Shown: positions 39,719 through 46,409 of the stretch, in pieces
Layout of the letters: each line of letters opens with the position of its first letter
How positions within the stretch are numbered: the first letter of the stretch is position 1
Assembly: GCA_964632995.1 (NCBI GenBank)
Contig: CAZWDL010000052.1
Span: 1 to 46,409 of the forward strand
DNA: 46,409 bases
Direction: 5' to 3'
Source: CAZWDL01 sp964632995
Lineage (GTDB): Bacteria > Bacteroidota > Bacteroidia > Chitinophagales > Saprospiraceae
Notes under the pieces: generated by a model
Databases searched by the model: none
Seen by the model: only the letters and a program-made list of their open reading frames with translations
What the model was told of the DNA's origin: nothing
Position numbers and translations under genes: made by a program

Positions 39719-41170
39719 TTAGTAGTGGCACTTCTGACATTCCAGGCCACCGATATCTTCGACCGTTACCTGGTCGCGCTCGCCGTTGGCGATTTGCCGG
39801 TGCATGCGCTCGTAGGAATTGTAATACTCGTTATCTTCAAACTGTTGCACTTCCGTCTGGCGGTGGCAGTTGATACACCAACCCATGGATAGCGGAGAGT
39901 GCTGATAGACCACCTCCATTTCTTCTACCGGCCCGTGACAGGTCTGGCATTCGAGCTGACCCACAGTGACGTGCTGGGCGTGGTTGAAGTAGGCATGATC
40001 GGGCAGGTTGTGGATGCGCACCCATTCTACCGGCCCCGGGATGCGGGTATCACCGCTGTATTCATTGGTGAGCGCGGCAATAATGCCTTCCCACTGGTTT
40101 TCGATCAGTTCCTCCCCTTCGGCGTCGAGCGTTCCCTGCTCCTGCACGTAGTTATCGGCGATCCATTTCTTGTAGATGCGCTCGATGTCCTCCCGGTTGT
40201 AGTCTTCATACCCTTCGATATACTCGCTGGTATTCGGATCCCAGCCGACTGCGGCGTAAATTTTGGTCAGTTCCGCAGTGCCGTAATTCGAGCCTACCTT
40301 AATAGCATTGTGGCAGTTCATACAGGTGTTGAGGGCGGGAATGACTGAGTGTTTGCTGCGGCGGGCGCCGTCGTGGCAGTACTGGCAATCGATTTGCTGC
40401 AGGCCGGCGTGGGTGGCGTGCGAGAACTTGATGGGCTGCTCGGGCTCGTAGCCCTGCTGACGACCCAACATAATGGCGTTGTTCACCGTGGTATAGCCGC
40501 CGAGCACGACCAGGGCGAAGATGACGAAGGCGATGAGTCCCTTGCTCGTCAGGATTTCGACCAGCGTCTTGCGGCGGGCAGGTGCGTCGCCCTGCTGCAT
40601 CTGAACCATGTAGTTGAGGTTGGCGACGATGCGGGCCAGGATGAGGGCCAGCACCGCCAGGATGCCGGCCAGCAGGATAAAGAGCAGCGTATTGTCGCTT
40701 TCTTCCTCTGCCGGTGCTCCCGGAGCGCCGGGCGCTGCCGTAACAGCCGGCGCTGCGCCCGGACAGTTGCCCTCATAGGTGCAATTGACATAGGCGAGGA
40801 TGTTATTAATCTCCTGATCCGTCAGGTTCGGAAAGGCGTTCATCTGCGTGGGCTTCCACTCCTCCCAGAGCAGCTCGGCGCGGGGATGTCCCTGGGCGAT
40901 CATCTGCGGCGCATTGCGAATCCATTGGTACAGATCTTCCTTAGGATATTCGCCCCAACGCTCCAGGGTGCCGCCAAGGGCCGGACCCGTCAGGTTCGTC
41001 TTCATATCCTTAGCGTGACAGGTAGCGCAGTAATTACGGAAAAGGTTCTTTCCTTCACTGACGTTTTCTTCGGTAATATCTACTTCGATAGCCTGTGCGG
41101 AAAGCGCGACCGAGAAAAACAAGCATGCGAGTAGCGGTATTGCTCGGTTAATCAAGGACTTATATTGCAT
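39719..41170 (-). CDS. actA: Alternative complex III subunit ActA (multiheme cytochrome c, six CxxCH)
   Basis: 483 residues. Signal peptide to about residue 27. An N-terminal class I cytochrome c domain with C48-x2-C51-H52 follows, then a Pro/Ala-rich linker (138-156) and two transmembrane helices (161-181, 211-229). The pentaheme domain has CxxCH at 262, 283, 408, 432 and 478 (CQYCH, CMNCH, CQTCH, CINCH, CQKCH). The classical ActA of Rhodothermus is pentaheme; here one extra heme domain is fused. It takes electrons from the ActB clusters and passes them to ActE. First gene of the act operon, 63 bases downstream of a good -7 element. Confidence 0.96.
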   Translation of the reverse strand: MQYKSLINRAIPLLACLFFSVALSAQAIEVDITEENVSEGKNLFRNYCATCHAKDMKTNLTGPALGGTLERWGEYPKEDLYQWIRNAPQMIAQGHPRAELLWEEWKPTQMNAFPNLTDQEINNILAYVNCTYEGNCPGAAPAVTAAPGAPGAPAEEESDNTLLFILLAGILAVLALILARIVANLNYMVQMQQGDAPARRKTLVEILTSKGLIAFVIFALVVLGGYTTVNNAIMLGRQQGYEPEQPIKFSHATHAGLQQIDCQYCHDGARRSKHSVIPALNTCMNCHNAIKVGSNYGTAELTKIYAAVGWDPNTSEYIEGYEDYNREDIERIYKKWIADNYVQEQGTLDAEGEELIENQWEGIIAALTNEYSGDTRIPGPVEWVRIHNLPDHAYFNHAQHVTVGQLECQTCHGPVEEMEVVYQHSPLSMGWCINCHRQTEVQQFEDNEYYNSYERMHRQIANGERDQVTVEDIGGLECQKCHY

Positions 41171-41232
41171 GTTATGGCTGTTTAAATAACGTTAATTCGG
41201 CTGATTGCTATTATGTCACCCAAATGTCAGCG

Positions 41233-41263
41233 CAAAGATATAATTCGCTGCCTTTTTTTAACA
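41233..41263 (-). promoter_or_regulatory. Promoter of the act-cox operon
   Basis: Minus strand: -7 element TATCTTTGC (41240-41232), identical to that of the tRNA-Arg promoter, preceded by 19 bases and a weaker -33 (TGTT, 41263-41260). The expected start is ~57 bases before the actA ATG. Confidence 0.6.
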
Positions 41264-41441
41264 TAAAAACCTGAAAAGCGCCTACTATTTAGATAGGTTC
41301 TAAATAAATGACTTTTTCAAACACGATCCGGCAGAATATCCTGCCAAAATTGCCGTAAAAAAAAGCGCTTATGTTTTACAAAAAACACCTTCAGGTCTTA
41401 GATTATTCTCCATTTTAGCGATCAGCAAACAGACATTCTGT

Positions 41442-42236
41442 TTACACGCTTACTTTCGCCTTAATTGGAGGGTGCGGATTGTATCCAATTAGCTCGAAAT
41501 CTTCGTATTTGAAATCGAAGATGTCGCTTATTTCCCGATTGATTTTCATTGCAGGTAAGGGCCTCGGCTCCCGGCTTAACTGGAGCCTGGCCTGCTCAAG
41601 ATGGTTTTTGTACAGATGTACATCACCGAAGGTATGGATAAATTCGCCCGGCTCCAAATCACAAACCTGCGCCATCATGAGAGCCAGTAAAGAGTAAGAA
41701 GCTATATTAAAGGGAACGCCGAGGAAGACATCAGCCGAACGCTGGTAAAGCTGACAGGACAGTTTGCCGTCGGCTACGTAAAACTGAAACAGCACATGGC
41801 AGGGCAGTAAAGCCATCTCTTCCAGCTCGCCAACATTCCAGGCGCTGACCATGATGCGCCGGGAATGGGGATTCTCCTTCAACATCTGCACGGCGCGCTC
41901 AATCTGATTGATGACGCGGCCGTCTTTGCTTTCCCAGGACACCCACTGCTTGCCGTATACGGGGCCGAGATTGCCTTCCTCATCGGCCCACTCATTCCAG
42001 ATCCGGACGCCGTTCTCCTGCAGGTATTTGACATTGGTGCCGCCCTTGAGGAACCAGAGCAGTTCGTGAATAATGGATTTGAGATGTACTTTTTTAGTAG
42101 TCAAAAGCGGAAAACCTTTACTGAGGTCGAATCGCATCTGGTAACCAAAAACGCTGATGGTGCCAGTGCCGGTGCGATCATCCTTTTCAACGCCGTGATC
42201 TAAAATGTGCTGGAGTAGGTCGAGATAGAGTCTCAT
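41442..42236 (-). CDS. thyA: Thymidylate synthase
   Basis: 264 residues from ATG 42236, exactly the length of the Escherichia coli enzyme; the upstream frame to 42287 is not needed. Signature regions: DDRTGTGTISVFGYQMRFDL, FPLLTTKKVHLKSIIHELLW, nucleophile C146 in EMALLPCHVLFQFYV (same number as in E. coli), and QRSADVFLGVPFNIASYSLL. The C-terminus ends IKAKVSV rather than the usual -AI/-AV, as in many bacteria. It methylates dUMP to dTMP with methylene-tetrahydrofolate. A TACTTTTG -7-like element lies at 42309-42316. Single gene. Confidence 0.98.
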   Translation of the reverse strand: MRLYLDLLQHILDHGVEKDDRTGTGTISVFGYQMRFDLSKGFPLLTTKKVHLKSIIHELLWFLKGGTNVKYLQENGVRIWNEWADEEGNLGPVYGKQWVSWESKDGRVINQIERAVQMLKENPHSRRIMVSAWNVGELEEMALLPCHVLFQFYVADGKLSCQLYQRSADVFLGVPFNIASYSLLALMMAQVCDLEPGEFIHTFGDVHLYKNHLEQARLQLSREPRPLPAMKINREISDIFDFKYEDFELIGYNPHPPIKAKVSV

Positions 42237-42659
42237 AAAAGTTGTTTTGGAATTCTTTCGATATAGTCGCGAGTCGCAAGGGTTCATAGGAAAGGTCAGT
42301 CATTTGGGCAAAAGTAATAAAAGTACCGATGGTTCCAGCTCCTGATCCAGAAGGACCACCTATGTCGAACAAAAACATCCTCCTTTGCGGGTTATCCTTT
42401 ATTCCTGAACCGCTTCTTCTCATGAGCATCCAAGAACCTGCTCATCCCGGTAATAAAACTACAAACTATCACTCTGGTTTTAAAATGCAGTTTGGTGAAA
42501 AACTATGCCTGTCTATCTTTGTTGGCTTCATGGAATAATACCAATTCGGAAATTAGAAGCCGGAAGCCGGAACCTTTAAAAAACTAGTTTTCCCTTAATT
42601 GTAAAGCAAGGTTTACGACATTAAAAAGTGGATTTAGTATAACTACATCAGTACAGCCT
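42237..42659. other. Divergent spacer between thyA and the UbiD-family gene
   Basis: 423 bases. The thyA side has TACTTTTG (minus, 42316-42309) as a candidate -7 element, without a clear -33. A GAAGCCGGAAGCCGGAA repeat lies near 42553-42570. No promoter match was found for the UbiD-family gene, and the short open frames here have no recognisable content. Confidence 0.4.
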
Positions 42660-44489
42660 ATGAGTTACCGCAGTCTGAGCGCCTGTGCCCGCGATCTGGA
42701 GAAGCACGGCAAGCTGCTTCGCATAACACAGGAAGTAGATCCCGATCTGGAAATGGCCGAAATTCACCGCCGCGTTTTTGACGCCGGCGGCCCGGCGCTG
42801 TTGTTCGAGCGGGTCAAAAACAGCCCCTTCCCTGCCCTGTCGAACCTGTACGGCACTATCGAGCGTACGAAATTTCTTTTCCGGGATACAATAGACCAGG
42901 TGCGAAGAGTCATCGAGCTAAAAGCGGATCCGGGATATTTTTTCAAAACCCCCACCCGCTATCTCGGAGCGCCGCTGACGGCCGTATCGGCGCTACCCCG
43001 GCGCCGGCGTTTTGGAGCGCCTATACTATATGGAGAAACCAGTATCGATCAGCTCCCGCTGATCAAATCCTGGCCCATGGACGGCGGCGCTTTCGTCACG
43101 CTACCGCAAGTATTTACGCTACCCCCCGGCTCCCGCAATATTATGGAGTCGAACCTTGGGATGTACCGCATACAGCTGTCGGGCAACGAGTATGCATTGA
43201 ACCAGGAAGTCGGCATGCACTACCAGATCCATCGCGGCATCGGTGTGCACCACACCTTATATAACAAGAGCGAGGGCCCCTTCCGCGCTTCCATCTTTGT
43301 GGGCGGGCCGCCCTCCCACGCCTTTTCCGCCATTATGCCGCTGCCGGAGGGGCTTTCAGAACTCACCTTCGCCGGCATGCTGGGCGGACGGCGCTTCCGT
43401 TATATCCGCCGCAACGGCCATGTGCTGTCGGCCGACGCCGACTTTGTCATCACCGGTACGATACGCAAGGGCGAAAAGAAACCTGAGGGTCCCTTCGGAG
43501 ATCACCTGGGCTACTACAGCCTGCAGCACGACTTCCCGGTGATGGACGTCGAGCGGGTGTACCATCGCAAGGACGCCATCTGGCACTTCACCGTTGTGGG
43601 GCGGCCGCCGCAGGAGGATTCCAGCTTCGGATACCTCATTCACGAACTGGTCAAACTGCTGACGCCACAGGAGTTTCCCGGCATCCGGGAGATCAATGCC
43701 GTGGATGCTGCCGGCGTCCATCCCCTGCTGCTGGCTGTCGGCAGCGAACGCTACATGCCCTTCCGCGAGCGACGCCCCGAGGAGATACTCACCCAGGCCA
43801 ACCGCATTCTGGGCAGCGGTCAGACCTCGCTGGCTAAATTCCTCTTCATCGCCGCTGAAGGAGATGCGCCGCAGCTGAGCACCCACGATATTCCCGCCTT
43901 CTTCCGCCACGTGCTGGAACGGGTCGACTGGACGCGCGACCTGCATTTCCAAACCAAAACCACCATCGATACGCTCGATTACTCGGGCACCGGCTGGAAC
44001 GCCGGTTCCAAGGTGGTCATCGCCTGCTGCGGGGACAAAAAGCGATCACTAAGCAGCGAGTTGCCCGGCAATTTTAGTTTGCCGGCCGGCTTTTCCAATC
44101 CCCGCTTCGTACAGCCGGGTATCCTGGCCGTCGAAGGACCTGGTTTTACCGGGGAATCTTCCTACGCAGATGGTCAGCGGCTGACGGCGCATCTGGAATC
44201 TATGAAACTCGAAGAGATCCCCTTGATACTGTTGGTTGATGATGCCGGCTTTTTTGCGGCAACGCTAAACAATTTCCTCTGGGCGACTTTCACCCGCGCC
44301 AACCCCTCGAACGACTTGCACGGTGTAGGCGCTTTCGTAGAGCACAAACACTGGGGCTGCCGCGGCCCCTTGCTGATCGACGCCCGTACTAAACCGCATC
44401 ACGCTCCGGGGCTGGTGACCGATAAGGCGGTGGCGCAAAGAGTGGATAAATTATTTGCGAAAGGAGGGCCGCTGCATGGTATTGTTTGA
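42660..44489 (+). CDS. UbiD-family (prFMN-dependent) decarboxylase
   Basis: 609 residues. UbiD fold features in order: YRSLSACARDLEKHGKLLRI and EVDPDLEMAEIHRRV at the N-terminus, GGPALLFERVKNSPFPALSNL, the metal/prFMN region ESNLGMYRIQLSG then HRGIGVHH, and EGPFGDHLGYYSLQHDFP with the catalytic Glu and nearby acids. The C-terminal third contains VDDAGFFAATLNNFLW and WGCRGPLLIDART. These enzymes remove a carboxylate from aromatic or unsaturated acids using prenylated FMN supplied by a UbiX partner, which is not in the window. In Bacteroidota this long form is usually annotated as a menaquinone-biosynthesis decarboxylase, consistent with a menaquinol-fed ACIII, but the substrate is inference. 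Confidence 0.92.
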   Translation: MSYRSLSACARDLEKHGKLLRITQEVDPDLEMAEIHRRVFDAGGPALLFERVKNSPFPALSNLYGTIERTKFLFRDTIDQVRRVIELKADPGYFFKTPTRYLGAPLTAVSALPRRRRFGAPILYGETSIDQLPLIKSWPMDGGAFVTLPQVFTLPPGSRNIMESNLGMYRIQLSGNEYALNQEVGMHYQIHRGIGVHHTLYNKSEGPFRASIFVGGPPSHAFSAIMPLPEGLSELTFAGMLGGRRFRYIRRNGHVLSADADFVITGTIRKGEKKPEGPFGDHLGYYSLQHDFPVMDVERVYHRKDAIWHFTVVGRPPQEDSSFGYLIHELVKLLTPQEFPGIREINAVDAAGVHPLLLAVGSERYMPFRERRPEEILTQANRILGSGQTSLAKFLFIAAEGDAPQLSTHDIPAFFRHVLERVDWTRDLHFQTKTTIDTLDYSGTGWNAGSKVVIACCGDKKRSLSSELPGNFSLPAGFSNPRFVQPGILAVEGPGFTGESSYADGQRLTAHLESMKLEEIPLILLVDDAGFFAATLNNFLWATFTRANPSNDLHGVGAFVEHKHWGCRGPLLIDARTKPHHAPGLVTDKAVAQRVDKLFAKGGPLHGIV

Positions 44490-44577
44490 GTCAGTATCCC
44501 TATATTCGTAGTATTTCTCAACGACCAGTCAAGATTTGTTGTTAGCAGGCTAAACTTATTGTACAGTGCGTAATTCC

Positions 44578-45654
44578 ATGTTTGCAGAGAAGCATTATCC
44601 TGACATCATGCGTCCCGAAGACCTGGACGCCTACCTCTCCGAAGGCTGGTACCGAATGGGGCAAACTATCTTCACGACGCATTTCCTGTGCTTTGGTGAA
44701 GGTTTCTACTCCGCAGTCTGGGTACGGCTTTCTCTTCCGGACTACCGCTTTCGCAAAAGCCTGCGCAAAATCATCCGGCGCAACAAGAGCGAATTCTCCG
44801 TTAAGATCCGCAAAGCCCTGCTCAACCGGGAAAAGGAACAACTTTACCAGGCCTATCGCGGCAGCTTCCCCGGACTGCTGGCCCCCAATCTGCGCGAATC
44901 CCTGCTCGACGGCGAGGAATTCAACATCTATAACACCTACGAAGTATCTGTCTACCACGATGACACCCTCATCGCCGCCAGCTTTTTCGACTTGGGAGGC
45001 GATAGCGTCGCCAGCATCATGGGTATGTATCATCCCGACTACGGCAAGTACAGCCTGGGCTTTTTCACCATGCTCATGGAAATAGATTTCGCTCAGAAAC
45101 ACGGCTTTAAATATTATTATCCCGGCTACGTCGTCCCCGGCTACGAGCGCTTCGATTATAAACTGCGCATCGGCAAGGTCGACTATTACGACCTCAGCAG
45201 CAGTAACTGGCTGTCTTACGAACAGCTGGAGCACAGCGATATTCCGCTGAATGCGATGAAACAGGAGCTGCGAAGCCTGCAGCAAAGACTGGGCGCCCAG
45301 GGTATCGACGCCAATCTGCTATACTACCCGCTCTTCGAAGTCAACCTCTTCGGCTTCTGGCGCACTAATTTCTTCGACCACCCGGTCTTCCTGCATATCC
45401 CACTCCCCAACGAGCGGCAAAAACACCTGATCGCCGTTTATGACGTTCGTCAAAGCACTTTCTTCCTTTACCAGTGCAGCCCTTTCGACGATATTCAGTT
45501 TTACTTTAATGAATCCTATACCCGCTCCTTTACCAAGGACCACTTCTTTATGGAGCTCATCGTCGTGGATCGCATCCTGGCCAAGGGGGTAGATACCATT
45601 CCTATTGTTCGGGCGCTGCAGCTACCGGGAAACCTGCCGGAGTCATCCGTTTAA
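44578..45654 (+). CDS. Arginyl/leucyl-tRNA-protein transferase (ATE/Bpt)-like protein with degenerate cysteine motif
   Basis: 358 residues from ATG 44578; an in-frame GTG four codons earlier is less likely. The layout follows Bpt/ATE1 transferases: LDAYLSEGWYRMGQTIFTTHF, then SLPDYRFRKSLRKIIRRN (the basic helix after the cysteine cluster), LYQAYRGSFPG, and a GNAT-like C-terminal core with ASFFDLGGDSVASIMGMYHP, YSLGFFTMLMEIDFAQKHG and KYYYPGYVVPGYERFDYKLRI. In Bpt and ATE1 the segment after the first helix has a CxxC-type cluster; here it reads FLCFGEGFYSAVWVRL with one Cys. The last ~100 residues are an extension I do not recognise. It probably adds an amino acid to protein N-termini or is a divergent GNAT; I favour the first moderately. 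Confidence 0.75.
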   Translation: MFAEKHYPDIMRPEDLDAYLSEGWYRMGQTIFTTHFLCFGEGFYSAVWVRLSLPDYRFRKSLRKIIRRNKSEFSVKIRKALLNREKEQLYQAYRGSFPGLLAPNLRESLLDGEEFNIYNTYEVSVYHDDTLIAASFFDLGGDSVASIMGMYHPDYGKYSLGFFTMLMEIDFAQKHGFKYYYPGYVVPGYERFDYKLRIGKVDYYDLSSSNWLSYEQLEHSDIPLNAMKQELRSLQQRLGAQGIDANLLYYPLFEVNLFGFWRTNFFDHPVFLHIPLPNERQKHLIAVYDVRQSTFFLYQCSPFDDIQFYFNESYTRSFTKDHFFMELIVVDRILAKGVDTIPIVRALQLPGNLPESSV

Positions 45655-45800
45655 AGCCGGCGCTTGAAGAGGACCGGCTTTGCAAAGCCTGCAGAACGGC
45701 CGGATATCATTTAGGATTAACAAAAAAATATCCGTGATCATTGTCTTCCACGAGAAGTGAAGGCGAAAACACGTATTATTTTTGATCAAAAAGTATCATC

Positions 45801-46409
45801 ATGCAAGCCGTCCGCTACCGTGCTTTTCAGGCGCCGCCCGCCCTGGTCTCCCTGCCCGACCCTGATCCTCCTGTAGATGGAGTGGTTGTCGAGGTCAAAG
45901 CTACCGGTCTTTGCCGCAGCGACTGGCACGGCTGGATGGGTCACGATGCGGATGTGCAGCCGCCGCAGGTGCCGGGTCATGAATTTGCCGGAGTTATTGT
46001 TGCGGTGGGGAAAGGGGTCAAAAACTGGAAGGAAGGCGACCGGGTAACTACTCCCTTCTGTCTGGGCTGCGGCTACTGTTCGCAATGCCGGCGCGGCGAC
46101 CAGCAGATCTGCGACTACTATTACCAGCCGGGCTTTACAGGACCGGGCACTTTTGCCGAATACGTCGCCCTGCCCTACGCGGATGTCAACCTGGTGGCGC
46201 TCCCCGAAGACATGAGCTTCGTCGAAGCCGCCATGCTGGGCTGCCGGTTCATCACCGCCTACCGCGCCATAGTGGCGCAGGGCCGCACTCAACCCGGTGA
46301 CTGGGTAGCCGTACACGGCTGCGGCGGCGTCGGGCTCTCCGCTATTATGATCGCCCGGGCTATCGGCGCGCGCGTAGTGGCCGTTGACATCGACGATGAC
46401 AAACTGGCT
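45801..46409 (+). CDS. Zinc-dependent alcohol dehydrogenase (medium-chain), N-terminal part only
   Basis: 203 residues from ATG 45801, running off the window edge; family members have ~340-350. GroES-like domain with catalytic zinc ligands C38 and H60-E61 (GLCRSDWHGWMG; VPGHEFAGVI). The structural zinc lobe has C90, C93, C96 and C104 (CLGCGYCSQCRRGDQQIC). The Rossmann glycine motif HGCGGVGLSAIMIARAIGA is followed by VVAVDIDDDKL, whose Asp favours NAD(H) over NADP(H). It oxidises alcohols or reduces aldehydes/ketones; the substrate is unknown. TATTTTTG (45777-45784), about 16 bases before the ATG, resembles a -7 element. Confidence 0.93.
   Translation, partial: MQAVRYRAFQAPPALVSLPDPDPPVDGVVVEVKATGLCRSDWHGWMGHDADVQPPQVPGHEFAGVIVAVGKGVKNWKEGDRVTTPFCLGCGYCSQCRRGDQQICDYYYQPGFTGPGTFAEYVALPYADVNLVALPEDMSFVEAAMLGCRFITAYRAIVAQGRTQPGDWVAVHGCGGVGLSAIMIARAIGARVVAVDIDDDKLA

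Noticed and set aside
40349..41134. 261-codon plus-strand open frame
   Set aside because: Shadow of actA, which has six CxxCH motifs on the minus strand.

Overview
The window looks like a chromosomal piece of a marine-type Bacteroidota bacterium, probably Saprospiria/Lewinella-like (inference). The evidence is: promoters of the Bacteroidota form TTTG-N19/20-TAnnTTTG; no Shine-Dalgarno sites; a gliding-motility/T9SS-type C-terminal domain; a hybrid two-component regulator with reg_prop propellers; and an alternative complex III (act) cluster feeding an aa3-type oxidase. Base composition is moderately GC-rich. One 100-N assembly gap lies at 9926-10025.

Layout. 1-1670 (minus): Tat-exported [2Fe-2S] subunit and partial molybdopterin subunit of a xanthine dehydrogenase-family enzyme. 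2045-4441: SDR oxidoreductase, hemerythrin-like protein, rhodanese with a YgaP-like membrane tail, and a 44-residue membrane peptide. 4510-10642 is a decayed accessory stretch. It holds a 5'-truncated, frameshifted hybrid two-component regulator, a DUF4240-like gene with a small partner, a VapBC-type module whose toxin has an in-frame TGA, terminator-bearing tandem repeats split by the gap, and a tRNA-Arg(UCU) gene interrupted by a 282-nt group I intron. 11310-23174 is housekeeping and envelope material: gliding/T9SS cargo, fatty acid hydroxylase-type enzyme, lipocalin-like protein, FNT transporter, DUF2911 lipoprotein, a truncated cupredoxin, alpha/beta hydrolase, ung, a DUF3352-like protein and a DUF423 protein.

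23254-41170 (all minus) is the respiratory block. Read in transcription order it is actA-B-C-D-E-F, coxB (with a fused OmpA domain), ctaD, ctaB, two subunit III genes, subunit IV, a cysteine-less SCO protein, a DUF420 (CtaM-like) protein and a small CPMC membrane protein. Quinol electrons pass through ActB/ActA/ActE to the CuA site of CoxB and on to oxygen at CtaD. CtaB makes heme O, and SCO/DUF420 are assembly-type factors. No heme A synthase gene is present in the window. Hairpin repeats sit between actA and actB and between the subunit III and IV genes. 41442-46409 carries thyA, a UbiD-family decarboxylase, an arginyl-tRNA-protein transferase-like protein and a partial zinc alcohol dehydrogenase.

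The most notable items are the intron-containing tRNA-Arg(UCU), the CoxB-OmpA fusion (a possible peptidoglycan tether for the terminal oxidase), the copper-ligand-less SCO homologue, and the repeated palindromes placed at gene junctions of the act/cox operon.
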